A stretch of DNA of 64,000 nt from Ilyonectria destructans (lineage: Eukaryota > Ascomycota > Sordariomycetes > Hypocreales > Nectriaceae): the NCBI GenBank assembly GCA_020740775.1, contig JAHEWK010000004.1:1798001-1862000 (forward strand), given 5' to 3'. Position numbers and translations under genes: made by a program. Below, piece after piece: positions 33,229 through 46,241 of the stretch. The notes beneath the pieces were generated by a model, which was given only the letters and a program-made list of their open reading frames with translations, was not told the DNA's origin and ran no database searches. The stretch's first letter is position 1. Each line of letters begins with the position of its first letter.

Positions 33229-35332
33229 GGCTGATGCTGATACTTCGGCGAACCCTTCCATCATCCTTCGATCCATCGATCCATCTAGCAATACCCCGGG
33301 CGCCTCATCACTTGCGGGCTCTCTGCCTCTTCCTCGACGCACATTCGCATCCTTCCATCGGGGGCCACAATTCGTGTACCTACTGTACGGAGCAATTGGT
33401 ACGGATACCACCACCCGAAAAGGTTGCCTCGCCTTTCCCCCTGCCTTCATCCGCCATCCGATCCGTGCATCCGTGCCGTTCGTTCACCTGAGTCAACCAC
33501 ACACCTCTTATGTAGCTCGCCGCCGGCCGAGGCGCTTAGCTTTTGCATCCTCTGTCTCCGAAACTTGCCTTTTCATGTCAATTTAACTTAGAGCCGTTGC
33601 GAGTCAGAAGACCGCCAAAAGAGGGGCGAGAAACTCGGTGCCGTCGGTGCCCCACGATGCGGGTTTACGGATGGATCCTCGTTGCGTCCACTCTCCAGCT
33701 CCCCTTGCGCCAACACCAGGCCGCTTGCCAAGACCAACACCCGGCTTCCGGCTGGTAACACTCGCTGATGGCTCGCAGCCCGGCCGGCACAAGACAGTCT
33801 CGGAGCAGAGTCGGCACACCCTCTACCACGGGGTATGTGGGCTGCCGATTGTTGCTCCTCGTGTAAGTGCGTGTCTGTGTGCGTCCGCCAATCAATGTGC
33901 GCATCCAACTTCGTTCGAAAGGGTAAGAAGACGGATCCCTGAGGCCTTCTAGTGTGTGACGGCGTCGACCTGTGCCCAAAGCACTTAGTCGCTTAGTTTC
34001 TTGGCTACTCTGCCTCATTCCAACGTCCATCCCGTCCCATCGGGTTCCCATTGGTATGAAATACGAGTTTGAGGACGTAGCAAGCCGAGGAGGGTTACAC
34101 ATGGGAGGAATATCTGCAAGCCATTCGGGAACCATGCGATCGATCCGTTTGTGAACCCCCAAATTTCTCGCATAGACTGTTGTCTACCACACTGAGCGCC
34201 GCAACTATCCTCACTTGAAACACCCAATGTTGTTGCATCCCTCGCCCAAACCAACACCTCCAGAGCTATTCCCACAAGTGATCCGTGAGAAGAGGGGCCA
34301 ATGGCCCCTTCCGTGGTTTCATGACATTCTATTTGGGGTTGCATCAATAGATACAAAGGAGAAAGACGTCGAGCAGCCCCATCCCTTCACTCCTTCATTC
34401 CCTTCAATAGCTTCAGCTTGTTTGCGGTTTCGCCACATAATAGCTCTGTGTACAATGTAGGCACACCCTTGCAATGTATTTCGGCCAATGTCAAAGTGGT
34501 CCCTCTATTACATGCTTGACAGGAATCGTATAGCCTGGGTTACCTGACCTGCCTGTAACATGCTCAAGACTCGCAGGTAATATCAAGGGAGCCACGAACA
34601 ACAGTATTATGAGACGGTGTGGGAGACACACTTCCCATGATCAAGTTCCATTGATCCAAGACACAACTCACGGACACTGGTTTCGGCAAAGCATCGAATA
34701 CATATTATTAGTGGTGAGGTACACTCGTCCTTTGACGTGTAATATTCCTATGCATCGCTGCTTGTTCGTCCAATATCGATTGTGGGTGCAATTCGTCATT
34801 GTCAAACCGCATTCGGGCTTCCCGGTTTGACACCCTATCCCTTGGCCTACTGGTCACAAATGATATTCATCAAACGACCAGGGATATCGTCTTTACCCCT
34901 CCAACAGAGTCCAATCGTATCGGCCGTCCAGGCAGCAACCAGCAGAACAACGCACATCACTCGGGCGTCTCGGCCAGCCGTCGGAGAGCAAAGCGCAGAC
35001 GCACACATCGAGGCGAACCAGACATCATTTCGATATTAGTTCGTGGGACGTCGGGTCGAGGCGCTTCCGCTTTGGGATCGCGGCAGGTCGAGTGTGACGC
35101 AAACACAGCTCGCGGGCCGTCGTTTCTGAAAGACGCAGCTTGTTAAGCCAACATCCTAACATGCTCCCGCACCTACACCTCAGCCGAAATGAGGGCCTCG
35201 GTTATGAAAACAAATCTTCGTGAACCATGTCGCATACGCCTAGCAAGCAATCGCCATCGCCGTCGCAAGTCGCCCACCTAACTCCCGTCTGTCGTGATAT
35301 CTTAGGGAAACGTTTCGTAGGGGTCGCGGAAT

Positions 35333-35705
35333 CTAGTTCAGGAGGATGGAGAGCTGGATTGTGTCAGCAACTAGAATACGGCATAGATACGAGGCCGGAC
35401 ATACAGCCATGAGGACACAGCATATGCTTATGAAGGGACTTAATCGTTCCCCTATCCTTGCGCATTTCCAGAATATTCCTATCGCACTGAACCAGTTAGT
35501 TATTTGCGACTCATCGTGGGCGAGGTCAGCATAGCATACCCATCCTTCCTCTTGTCCATGAAGCCCGGGAAGAAGTGGTGGATGTAAGAGCTTGTGCAGA
35601 TGAGCAGCAAGAGGACGAGGAGGAGCGACTGGAAGTTGAAGAGGGCCGACTGCGGGAGCTTGTCAGAGCTTGTTGTCTAATTGGTAACAGCAGGGAGCAT
35701 ACCAT
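35333..35705 (-). CDS. ksh1: Kish (Ksh1/TMEM167), early secretory pathway protein
   Basis: Four exons, all tiny: 35705-35703 (the ATG alone), 35649-35540, 35486-35405 and 35353-35333; 216 coding bases, 71 residues, exactly the family length. The joined protein begins MSALFNFQSLLLVLLLLICT, includes the segment around HHFFPGFMDKRKDG, then IGIFWKCARIGERLSPF and a second hydrophobic segment ICCVLMALSILLN. These are the hallmarks of Kish/TMEM167, a small two-span protein of the Golgi needed for secretion and essential in yeast. The first intron starts immediately after the start codon (ATG then GTATGC). The gene is invisible to simple open-frame scanning. It is divergent from TAF13 with 396 bases between the starts. 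Confidence 0.94.
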
Positions 35706-36101
35706 ATTGGCAACCAACGGGGGGATCGGTCAGTTGGAGAATTATCGGCGTCGATTTCGTACGTGGAAGACAGCTTGTCGTCGCGGAAGTCGAGGCGGCG
35801 CGCGCAAGGTAGCTGGTCTAGGACCTCGCTAGCCTTCCACCACGGGCAGGCAAGGTGTGCTTAGGGGTAAAGATTCGCCGAGCCGGGACGTGCAAGGGGT
35901 GACGTCTGGCCCCCCACAGGCACATGCCGCCCCCACCAACCCGGTTGAACCTCAACCGTCACACTGAACGTCGGTCCATTTCAGCCATCCAAACAACTGT
36001 TGACCTTACGCCGGGTTTAGAGCCGTCCAAATCTCCTCCCCCGAATTCATTCTTCTTACGGATTGCACGCGCCGCTCTTGCGACGCCCCGGTCCAGTCAA
36101 G
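35706..36101. promoter_or_regulatory. Divergent promoter of ksh1 and taf13
   Basis: 396 bases between two divergent start codons, so both promoters and both 5' leaders must lie here. I see no clear TATA box on either side. Confidence 0.6.
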
Positions 36102-36631
36102 ATGGAGCCTCGAGCACGTGCCGGCAAGAATGTCGGCAAGATGAACTTTAGCCACAACGAGCGTATGCTTGCTCCTCCCGCGATTCCATCCCAGAAACCC
36201 CATTGATCTGACAACTACCTACAGTGGCGCAGCTGCTCTACGCTCACGGCGACGTGCAAAACCCCCTCCCCGAGACGGTGCGAGTCCTCGACGAGATCCT
36301 CACCGACTTCATGCAATCGATCGCGTTCGAGGCGACGCGCGCGGCCAACTACTCCGGGCGGCAGAAGATCAAGTACGAGGACTTTGAGTTTGCGTTCCGC
36401 AAGAACCCGGCGTTCCTGGGCAAGGTGCAGGAGGTCTTTGAGAAGCAAAAGGAGATCAAGAAGGCGCGTGAGATTCTGCGCGACGGCGAGGACGAAATCA
36501 TGAAGGATGCCGCCGACGAAGAGAAGCGCCGCGACAAGCCCGATTCCCGGGCACCGAGGGTTGAGGAGGAGCTGGGCGAGGCCGATGACGATGTGGAGGC
36601 GGAGGCGGATGCCCTGGGAAAGAAGCGTTGA
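36102..36631 (+). CDS. taf13: TFIID subunit 13 (TAF13), histone-fold
   Basis: Two exons (36102-36162, 36225-36631), 155 residues. After a short basic leader (GKNVGKMNFSHNE) comes the histone fold LAQLLYAHGDVQNPLPETVR, LDEILTDFMQSIAFEA and QKIKYEDFEFAFRKNP. The last block, with KYEDF and RKNP, is diagnostic of TAF13/SPT3-type histone folds. A coiled stretch EVFEKQKEIKKAREIL and an acidic tail follow, ending GKKR. TAF13 pairs with TAF11 inside the general transcription factor TFIID in the nucleus. The length is typical for mould homologues. Confidence 0.94.
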
Positions 36632-37260
36632 GCGTTGGGACTATTTGTTTCTGTTTCTCGGGTGTTTTAGGCGGTGGACATGGCTCAGGCGTTCTGGATC
36701 TTGGTTTTCGGGCAGGGCACAACATCTAGCCCTCAGTGGCATGGAGTCACAGGTTATGGAAATTGCATCGGCATTCATAAATCATAGAGTTGAAAACGAC
36801 TTGATCGATCCCCTAAGGCAGCAACTCCTCGTAATTTGTCCCCATCTGGGTGGAGTGTCTACCGAGTTGATCTACCGCCAAAAGAACCGGCCCTGGCCAG
36901 GGCCGGTTCCTATGCGTCCAAGCGCTGTTAGAAACTGTGGGGAAGGCTGCAGCTTGTTAAATCGGGTTGGGACTTTGGCGATCAAAACGAGGCAAGTGGA
37001 ATGATATCACCAAGAGCAGCGAGCAGTTCGACTTTGACCCGGTAAAGGGACAAGCATGCTAGTACATGCGGGTATATTGATATATTCCCAACGCTGCGCA
37101 AAATACGGAGGACCAAAGTGATTTGAATACCATACCGAATCTTCGAGTCTTCTTCCTCTTCCTCTTTGTGTGCTACTTCCCATACACACTCCCGCGTAAA
37201 TCATGAAATTCCGCTAGACAATTCGCCGCCCCCATCTCTTAATGTCACCAAACCTGCAAA
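36632..37260. other. Convergent 3' flanks of taf13 and pyr4
   Basis: No supported gene. At 36887-36908 the sequence AACCGGCCCTGG-CCAGGGCCGGTT is a perfect inverted repeat that could form a strong RNA hairpin in the 3' region of taf13. Confidence 0.65.
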
Positions 37261-38364
37261 TCATCGAACACGCTCCGTGTAAGCCTTCCACGCCGCGGAA
37301 CGATACCTCTCGGCCTCCTCCTCCGGGTCGCTAGCCTTGATGATGCCGCGTCCGACAATGGCAATATCGGCGCCAGCAATACCAATGATCTTCTGCGGGG
37401 TGTTGTACTGCTGACCCTTGCCGTCTCCCTGGATGGCGGCGTCCTGATCCTCACCCTCGGGGGGCAGTTGGCAGCCAGGGGTCATGTGGATGAAAGCATC
37501 ATCGGGTTGGGTGTTGAGGGTCTCCTGGGAGATGAAGCCCATGACAAAGTCCTTGTGCTCTCTTGCAGCCTCGACACAGGCCTGGGTGTACTCCTTGTTC
37601 ATGAAGTTGCCCTCGGTAGACATTTGTGCTAGGATGAGGAGACCCCTCTCGATGGGAGCTTCTTCGATACCGGGGAACAGAGAGTCATCGCCCTCGATAA
37701 TAGTCTTGACGAGTCGTGGTGAGTCGGCCGCCTCGTATTGCTGAGTGACAGTAGTGGTAGAAACGATACTGCCCTTGCGCCCGTTGTTATCAAAAAGAGG
37801 AACATCCGGGGTCCCATCCGTCCTATCGGCATCGGACTGCTCGCTGTCCTCATCGGCGTTGCTTATCGTAGGAGTTCCAACAGTGACAGAAGTCTTGACC
37901 TCGTAATTGCGGCGCTGGAGCCACCTGCTAGCAGCGTTTTGGAGAGAGGTGACAGAAGCCTTGCCAGGAACCATGTTGACGTTGGTGATGTGGGCCCACT
38001 CGATGATGCGGGCAGCGCCCCTGGTGTATTGCAGCTCAACGGTGTTTCCAATATCGCCGAACTTGCGATCCTCAAAGATGAGGAAACCATGCTTTCGCGC
38101 CAAGGAGGCCAGCTTGGCACCGGTACCGGTCTGGGGGTGGAAGTCCCAGCCGGAGACCATGTCGTAGTGGGTCTTGAGGACGACGATGCAGGGGCCGATC
38201 TTGTCGGCGAAATAGAGCAGTTCGCGAGCGGTGGCAACATCAGCGCTGAGGCAGAGGTTTGATGCCTTGAGGTCCATGAGCTTGAACAGGTAGTTGTTGA
38301 GGGGGTGGGTGGCCGTCTCGGAGCGGCTGGCGAAGGTCGCCTTGAGGGTGGGATGAGGCGTCAT
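37261..38364 (-). CDS. pyr4: Orotidine-5'-phosphate decarboxylase
   Basis: Single exon, 367 residues, starting [15 protein letters not shown]. It catalyses the last step of UMP synthesis, decarboxylation of OMP, in the cytosol. The catalytic loop [13 protein letters not shown], with the Asp-Lys-Asp charge network, is intact. KTHYDM and IVGRGII near the ends give the substrate-binding strands. Between [14 protein letters not shown] and [11 protein letters not shown] there is a polar insert of about 80 residues that yeast Ura3 lacks and that moulds share (pyr-4 in Neurospora, pyrG in Aspergillus). The frame stays open for 157 codons upstream of the ATG, but that part is Ser/Pro/Leu-rich and reads as a pyrimidine-rich promoter and leader. 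A TATATA word sits about 60 bases upstream of the ATG. Confidence 0.98.
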   Translation of the reverse strand: MTPHPTLKATFASRSETATHPLNNYLFKLMDLKASNLCLSADVATARELLYFADKIGPCIVVLKTHYDMVSGWDFHPQTGTGAKLASLARKHGFLIFEDRKFGDIGNTVELQYTRGAARIIEWAHITNVNMVPGKASVTSLQNAASRWLQRRNYEVKTSVTVGTPTISNADEDSEQSDADRTDGTPDVPLFDNNGRKGSIVSTTTVTQQYEAADSPRLVKTIIEGDDSLFPGIEEAPIERGLLILAQMSTEGNFMNKEYTQACVEAAREHKDFVMGFISQETLNTQPDDAFIHMTPGCQLPPEGEDQDAAIQGDGKGQQYNTPQKIIGIAGADIAIVGRGIIKASDPEEEAERYRSAAWKAYTERVR

Positions 38365-39050
38365 AGCGGGAGCGGATGGGGGACGATGGCAGAGAGGATG
38401 AGCAGAGAGGAGAGGCGAAAATATATAGAGAGCGCGAGCGCGAGTCAACAAGGGGAGGACGGTCGAGCGGCGGATGGATGTCGCACTCGTCGGGTTAGTT
38501 TCAAACCCGAACGAGGACACGAAGTGACGGGAGGTCACAAGCGGAGGAGGAGGGGTAGACGGTAGCTGAGCTGAAGAGGGCGAAGGTTGAGACAAGACAA
38601 GACAAGACAAGACGCAGAGTCTGTTCTTGTGCCGCGACAAACTCGATATCGATGGGGAGCGGAGAGAAGGATACCGAGAGCGGCGACAGCAATGGGAATG
38701 GAGAAGGACGGCGAAGGACGGCGAAGGACGGCCTCGGATCAGGACGATGGCGAGGATGGCGAGGACGAGGATGAAACCCGGCGGCGCGCGCAGGACCGGG
38801 GGAAAATGGTGAAAAAGTGAGAAGTGACGCTCCACTGGCCCGCGAATGGTTCCGGATGATCCTGAATGGTCCCGGGTGGTCCTGAATGGGCCGGCCGGCT
38901 TAGAGGCGACAAGGCTAGACGGCGAGGCGCTGGCAAAGACTCAAAACGCAGCAAATCCGCAGGGGTGGCGCTTTATTAGAGCTTTTGCGAGGAGGAGTTA
39001 CCTGAGTTATGTGGGAGGTGAACCCCGCCAAGGGGAAAAACCCCACACTG

Positions 39051-39095
39051 AATCCCAGCAATCCCAGTAATCCCAGCAATCCTAGCAATCCTAGC
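39051..39095. repeat. 9-bp tandem repeat AATCCCAGC
   Basis: Five head-to-tail copies of AATCCCAGC/AATCCTAGC with single-base changes, read directly. Confidence 0.9.
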
Positions 39096-40386
39096 ACGGT
39101 GACGGCGTGGTGGTCGCACTTTCGGCAGGCCAGGGTAGCGGTCCGTCCCCGATGGGGGACGCAAAAGCCGCAATTGGACCCCCGAGGCATCCACAAATCC
39201 CACTTTCAGGTAGCCTGCGGCCGGCAGACAACTCAGTCCTGCGAGACGGCCGCCTGGGATATCCTCAGATTGTGGGTGGGGGGGGGGGGCCCTTTGGAGA
39301 GGACCGCTCAGTCACGTGTGTCCCTATAAGTGGTTGCTTCTTCACCTCACCACCACTGTCACTGCTGTCACTACTCTTGCTACTGCCCTCCTGCACGCTG
39401 CGTACCAGACGCACACACAACACGCGCATCAGTAAACAACTATTACCGAAAGTCGTACCCAACAGAGTGTTGGCTCCGGCCCAGTCCAGCAGTCGGAGGC
39501 GCCGTTTCTGTCTGATATCACTTTTGCCCGTTGTTTTTTTGCTTCTCTCCATCCACTTCCGTTTTGAATTGAGCCAAGTAAGCCTCACCGTGGCCATTTC
39601 TAGACATGATCGCCATGTATGTCATTCGTACTTGCAAGTGCAGAGGCGGACTTCGCATCGTATCGTGTCTCGTGTCGTACCCTGAGTCGCCGTGTTCCAT
39701 CCCGCTCACGGGAAATGCTGCACTCACGGGTCAGCAGCCCCTGACACGCCTCTTGACTTCTGGCGGCTAGGGTTGTAAATCCTTGACATGGCCCTGCCAG
39801 TCCGATATAAAGTTATGCGGGAGCTCCCGTTTGATGTTTGCGCCGCCGTGCTCACTTCTCTGACGGTGACTGGATCTGCTCGGATCTGCATTGGCTATTA
39901 TTATATCCCCGGTCACCCTGGTGCGGGTACCTTGCTTCTGAAGGTGGGATGGATGTGGGATTGCCGGATGTTGGAGCATTTTCCACACTGCTTACCGCTA
40001 AGCTCGCGACCCCTACCAACCTACATGGTTACATAGGCGCTATGTATGTATGTTCGTCTGCGCCTTCCCAGCCATGAGGTTTTCGATTGCGGTGAGCGAG
40101 GTTTGGTGTCGTTTTGCTAGCTTGCCGGCGACTCAGGTCAGTTTTTCAAGCCGCCGGGCTCATGATAACGACGCCTTGAACACTCTCCAAGGCCACTCAC
40201 ACAGCCAGTTGCCTCATCCAGACCCTGTTGTCTCAATTAACACGGTTCACAGCTCGAAAAAAGATTGGACGAAAGCCAGGCCCGTGGGTGGCTGGGCTCG
40301 GGGAATAACACGGAGATGGACCTCGCCACTGGTTCCGAGGTCACGGCCGAACCGGCAGTGCGAGTTCGGAAGGTCGGGGGGCGCAC

Positions 40387-40442
40387 TACACACCACCACA
40401 CACCACCACGCACCACCACGCACCACTTCGCACCACTACGCA
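40387..40442. repeat. ACCACCACGC-type 10-bp tandem repeat
   Basis: Five to six imperfect copies of a 10-base ACACCACCAC/GCACCACCAC unit upstream of the DMT transporter. Confidence 0.85.
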
Positions 40443-41094
40443 CTTCTCTCTCACTGCGAAAAACACAGCCCAATGAGCCAAGAGCTGCACCTTTGGTCCC
40501 TCCAGTCACACCTTAACCCACCCTTCCCACCTTTTTTCGCGCCCACCAACAATGCGCCGTTTCCATTGGCGTCGTCAGCCTTCTCCACGGCCCTCCAACT
40601 GGTCAGCAGACGGCCGGGCACTGCGAAACCGGGGGTCAGGAGCTCGACATGGTTTAGAGGCTCTGGGAGTTCCTTCAGAGCCTCTCAGATTCCTCCCAGC
40701 CTGGTAGAACGGGATCCACCCCCACTGGCCTTTTGCCTTCGATAGGATGGTTCCCATCAGTTATTGCTTTCCTGTGAGCCTGTGAAATGATCGCCGCCTA
40801 GCCGGCTAACGATTCCACCGGCTGCGGCTGCGGGGTCCACGCAGATGGTGTTGGTGTTTGCTCGTCGGTTGTTACTGGTGCTCCTCTTCTACCAAAGCTC
40901 TCACTCTTCTGATTTTTTTCTTCTGTTGCTTAGCTCCAGATCATGCCTGTCGTCGATTCAGTCTTGTTCGCTGTGACGAGTCTCCAAGTCCTCTTGCGCT
41001 CTGGTGATATTGATACCCTTGTAAATCAGTCAATCACCCCCATCCACACCTTTCACTGCAACGACGAAAGCCCTCCCAGAACAACGCCGAAACC

Positions 41095-42486
41095 ATGGCT
41101 CGGGAGCCCGAAACCCCAACGCCTTACAATGACACCCCCCAGACTCCCCTTGCAAAACTCGCCCCTTGGGAGTCTGTTGAAGAGTCTCGAGATCACCTGT
41201 CACTTCCAAATGCTCGGTCCCCCAACATGGGGGCGTCAAAACTGAACGACCCGAGTTTTGACGACTTCCGTCGCCTATCTTTGAGTCCTGCTGCGAGCCC
41301 GCTTCTCGAGCCCATACCTTCGGGGCGTTTTGTTAGCCCCGGCACGGATGCGCAAACACAAGAACAACCTTCCGGGTGGAAGAAGTTCTGGATCAGAAAC
41401 AAGCCCGCCATCTGCGTTGCGCTGTCACAATTATTCGGGTCCTTGATGAACCTAAGCGCTCGCCTCGTCGAGCTCGAGGGCAATGGCATGCACCCCGTCC
41501 AAGTTCTCCTCCTCAGACAGCTCATTACCTCAATATGTTGTTCGATCTACATGTGGTGGATGAAGACGCCCGGCTTCCCCTTTGGTCCCAGGAGTATTCA
41601 ACATCTCCTGGTATTCCGAGGCGTGTCTGGCTTCTTTGGTATTTTTGGTGTCTGGTATTCGATGATGTACATCCCTCTGGCAGATGCTACCGTCATTACC
41701 TTCCTTGCACCGGGAGTTGCGGGACTCATTTGCTATTTCGTGCTCAAGGAACCATTCACTCGACTCGAACAGCTTGCGACTCTAGTGGCCCTCATGGGTG
41801 TGGTGCTGATTGCAAAGCCAGTCTCCTTCTTCTCACATTCGACGGACGAAGAGGCAAGTGAACCTCCTGATTCAGGAATTCCAGGTGGCGATCACGTTGC
41901 AACGGCCGAGGAACGCTTGATTGCCGTCGGTGTTGCCCTCTTTGGTGTTCTGGGAGCCGCTGGTGCTTTCACAGCTCTTCGAACGATTGGAAGGCGAGCG
42001 CATCCCTTGATTTCCGTCAACTACTTTGGCGTCATCTCCACCATTATCTCGATAACCGCCCTGGCCCTCGCACCTGTTCTCAACGTTGATCAGCCTGGAC
42101 TCAAATGGATCACTCCGTCTACCGCCAAGCAGTGGTTGCTTCTTCTACCCCTGGGTCTGATGGGCTTCATCATGCAGTACCTGCTGACAACGGGACTTGG
42201 GTCAGACAAGTCTAACCGGGCCAATGCCATGATTTACACTCACATGTTGTTCGCCGTCAGCTTCGATAGGTGGGTGTTTGGACACCGGATGGATCTAATG
42301 AGTGGCGCGGGATGCACTTTGATCCTGGGGAGTGCTGTTGGTGTTGTGCTGATGAAGAAGTCTCCGCCCGCGAAACCTCCGTCTGACGATGAAGAGAGGC
42401 TTGGAAATATATTAGGTGAGACTGAAGGCTCACCAATGCTTTTGGATGCAACTGGGTCACCTGAGGAATTGCGCATTTCTCGATAG
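41095..42486 (+). CDS. EamA/DMT-superfamily transporter (SLC35G-like)
   Basis: Single exon, 463 residues. About 100 residues of Ser/Pro-rich cytosolic N-terminus are followed by roughly ten membrane segments arranged as two EamA repeats. Typical wording includes LVFRGVSGFFGIFGVWYSM, LADATVITFLAPGVAGLICY and LKEPFTRLEQLATLVALMGV in the first repeat. The second repeat has GAFTALRTIGRRAHPLISVN and a shorter last stretch GAGCTLILGSAVGVVLMKK. An acidic loop (STDEEASEPPDSG) separates the halves. Homologues are yeast YMR253C/YPL264C and human SLC35G proteins. The substrate is unknown; these are drug/metabolite superfamily members and not proven nucleotide-sugar carriers. A short frame upstream (start about 40943) is probably leader. 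Confidence 0.9.
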   Translation: MAREPETPTPYNDTPQTPLAKLAPWESVEESRDHLSLPNARSPNMGASKLNDPSFDDFRRLSLSPAASPLLEPIPSGRFVSPGTDAQTQEQPSGWKKFWIRNKPAICVALSQLFGSLMNLSARLVELEGNGMHPVQVLLLRQLITSICCSIYMWWMKTPGFPFGPRSIQHLLVFRGVSGFFGIFGVWYSMMYIPLADATVITFLAPGVAGLICYFVLKEPFTRLEQLATLVALMGVVLIAKPVSFFSHSTDEEASEPPDSGIPGGDHVATAEERLIAVGVALFGVLGAAGAFTALRTIGRRAHPLISVNYFGVISTIISITALALAPVLNVDQPGLKWITPSTAKQWLLLLPLGLMGFIMQYLLTTGLGSDKSNRANAMIYTHMLFAVSFDRWVFGHRMDLMSGAGCTLILGSAVGVVLMKKSPPAKPPSDDEERLGNILGETEGSPMLLDATGSPEELRISR

Positions 42487-43119
42487 AGGATAGATAGATA
42501 TTGGGGCATAGGATTCATAAATGGAGTCTGAGTTGGTTTACATCGGAACAGTATATAGGCTATTCTGAGGCTATGAATCCAGTCGTTTGTTTTCTTCTTA
42601 AAATATCTTCTGAAACCTGCATTCTATCATTCGCGTTGTGCTGCTCAATAGTGTCTCTCATCAAGTGGGACAGGAAATACTCACTTCCAGAACGTCTAAA
42701 AATTCCAATCGCCGCCTGACCTACTGGGCGGGAAACAAGATATCCAAGAAAACTGAAAATAAAACAGGCACCAAGTACACAATAACAATAGGGACAAGAC
42801 TAGAAACGTGCCCATACAGCGAAAGCTTTGAGTTACTACTCGACTTGGCCGGATCTATAGGGTAGCTAAGGCGAAATTTAGGAATTTCCTCCGCGTCACG
42901 TGAGGCGCAACGTAGCGCGAAGACGCGCATTGTCGAGGCGACTGCAAGCAGGCAGGACTAAGCTACGATCGCAAATCTTTGGGAGTTCAAAAGCTGCAAT
43001 TTCAACAACAACCCATCCCCCAACATTCGATCCCCGAGAATCGCCGAAACCTATCGCATCACCGAATCCGACCAGAAACACACCCTCGTTTTCGGCGACA
43101 TCGGCAGCCTACCGGCAAG
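42487..43119. other. Intergenic between the DMT transporter and rvb1
   Basis: No supported gene. The first 400 bases are AT-richer 3' flank; the last 150 are the rvb1 promoter and leader. Nothing else stands out. Confidence 0.6.
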
Positions 43120-44686
<1,567 letters not shown>

Positions 44687-46241
44687 ATGGAGCGGTGATA
44701 GGTCAGGTCATACAACGGATGTTGGTCCGGTCTAGGCGGCGCTAGGGGGGGAAGACGTGTCATAATTACCATTTTAAAGGCTGCGAAAGGGACTTTGAGT
44801 GACGAAAAGTGTTGAGTAATTTTGTTAGGAATACTACAGAGAGGTTCGGCGTCGGGCTGGGAGCTAGCTGTCTTCGTTGAACCAGCAAGAAATGCCATTG
44901 CAAGCTCCATCTCTTTGGTGTATCGATGTCTCTTGCCAGCCTCTCTAAGAGGTCTCTGTGGCCAGGGTCTCATGCTTCTCTTGGTTGAGTTTCTCTTGTC
45001 CCCCTTTACGCGCTGCTGCACGCCCCGCAAGAGTCAAACCTCCGGCTTGTTGTCTCCCCCAGATATGACGATGCAATCCACATCCCGCGTCGCATTTCCC
45101 ATCTCCCACGGCCCACACGGGGAAAACCAACCTCCACCGCACCCCGTCCGCCTTCCGCAACGCCCATCCAGATTGCTGGCCCGTCCATACTTGAAAGAAA
45201 AGTCTGGTTTGCATCACGTGAGAAATGTTAGCTCCAATTTCGGCGCGGTCATTGTCTTTGTCTCAGCGCGCCGAGCATTCCAGCACTGGCGCCCTTTAGC
45301 ATTCCGGCGGGCATTGTCGTCGTTGTGAGAGGCTGGTCAGGGAGGGCGGCCCAGGCAAGACGCGAGCGCTCCAAGAGAAACAAAAGAGCCGATGGGGACC
45401 GCGAGGGTCCGACGATCATATATCATGGCCTGTGTGTTACTTTGTTTTCGTTAGCTTCTGGACTGTCTTGGTTTCGCCTCTCCCTCTCGCCTTGTTCCCC
45501 CCTGGTCCCGGTGTCGGCCATCGTTGCTGCCTTTTGTTGTTGTTGTTTTGCTGTTCGCCACTTAATTAGTTGCAGCGGACGGGCGGACGGATCAGCGAAC
45601 GGTGCAACCACCAACAAAGCCCCTTGCCCAGTGGCTGCTGCGACTCTGCCAGCAGACTCCCGAGACATGTAAGGGCGTTCTCCACGGTCCAACCTTCAAT
45701 CAACCCCGACCGATCGACTGCGTTTCCGGGCACGGCAAGTGGATGTGAGTGAAAGAGGCGGAGTGGGAGGACGTGAAAGAGAGAAACAGAGGCAGAAAGA
45801 GACGAAAGAAGGCCACAAAGGAAAGAGGCAAAGGAAGAAAGGAGACGAAACACCCTCCGGGGATGGACGGGCCTTCATGCGCTGTCACAGGATATGCTTG
45901 ACATACAGCCTTCTTTCATTGTCCTCTGTCAGCTTGTGAATAGGGAGCCAGCTTCATCACAAAGCCCACCGCAGCAATCTAGGACTCACCACGAATATCG
46001 CCACGGAGCGAACTTCAGCTCCCACTTTCTTTCACCAAGGCTTTGTCCGGCACGGCGCTGTTTGGTTCGACCTTCATATCACCCCCATTGGATCCAGGCC
46101 CACCCAAGCTCTTTCTTTTTCCCTCCACTCGCACTTATCACTCCCGTCGATAGCCTACTGCTGCACACCGACCAGGGTGTAGTGTAAGTTGGCGTTCGCC
46201 CCTGTCGATTCGCTTTTGAATTCGTTTGCCCGCCGTTCAAA
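44687..46241. other. Intergenic between rvb1 and the HMG-box gene
   Basis: No supported gene in about 1.55 kb. A purine-rich run (45771-45850, GAAAGAG-type) lies upstream of the HMG-box gene, which is preceded by a long leader. Confidence 0.55.

Larger units (their letters stand above)
26517..35332. other. 8.8-kb gene-free, microsatellite-dense GC-rich interval
   Basis: No gene could be supported on either strand. Open frames are many because stops are rare in GC-rich simple sequence; they overlap each other on both strands, are full of Arg/Pro/Ser/His, and match no family I know. The region holds many short tandem arrays (listed separately) plus GGTTGGCGGTTGTGGTT-type runs at 27210-27255 and CCTCACG/CCTCATG runs at 30349-30416. 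It includes the upstream region of the TCP11 gene and the 3' flank of Ksh1. I saw no 5S rRNA, tRNA B-box or transposon terminus. Confidence 0.6.
38365..41094. other. 2.7-kb divergent intergenic region with several tandem repeats
   Basis: No supported gene. It holds the promoters of pyr4 (left) and the DMT transporter (right). It includes GGTCCTGAATGG-type repeats (38850-38890), AATCCCAGC repeats (39051-39095), a G run (39279-39288) and an ACCACC array (40387-40442). Confidence 0.55.

Noticed and set aside
38365..38835. In-frame N-terminal extension of pyr4 by 157 codons
   Set aside because: Other orotidylate decarboxylases start near MTPHPTLK. The extension is pyrimidine-rich leader sequence with a TATA-like word in it.
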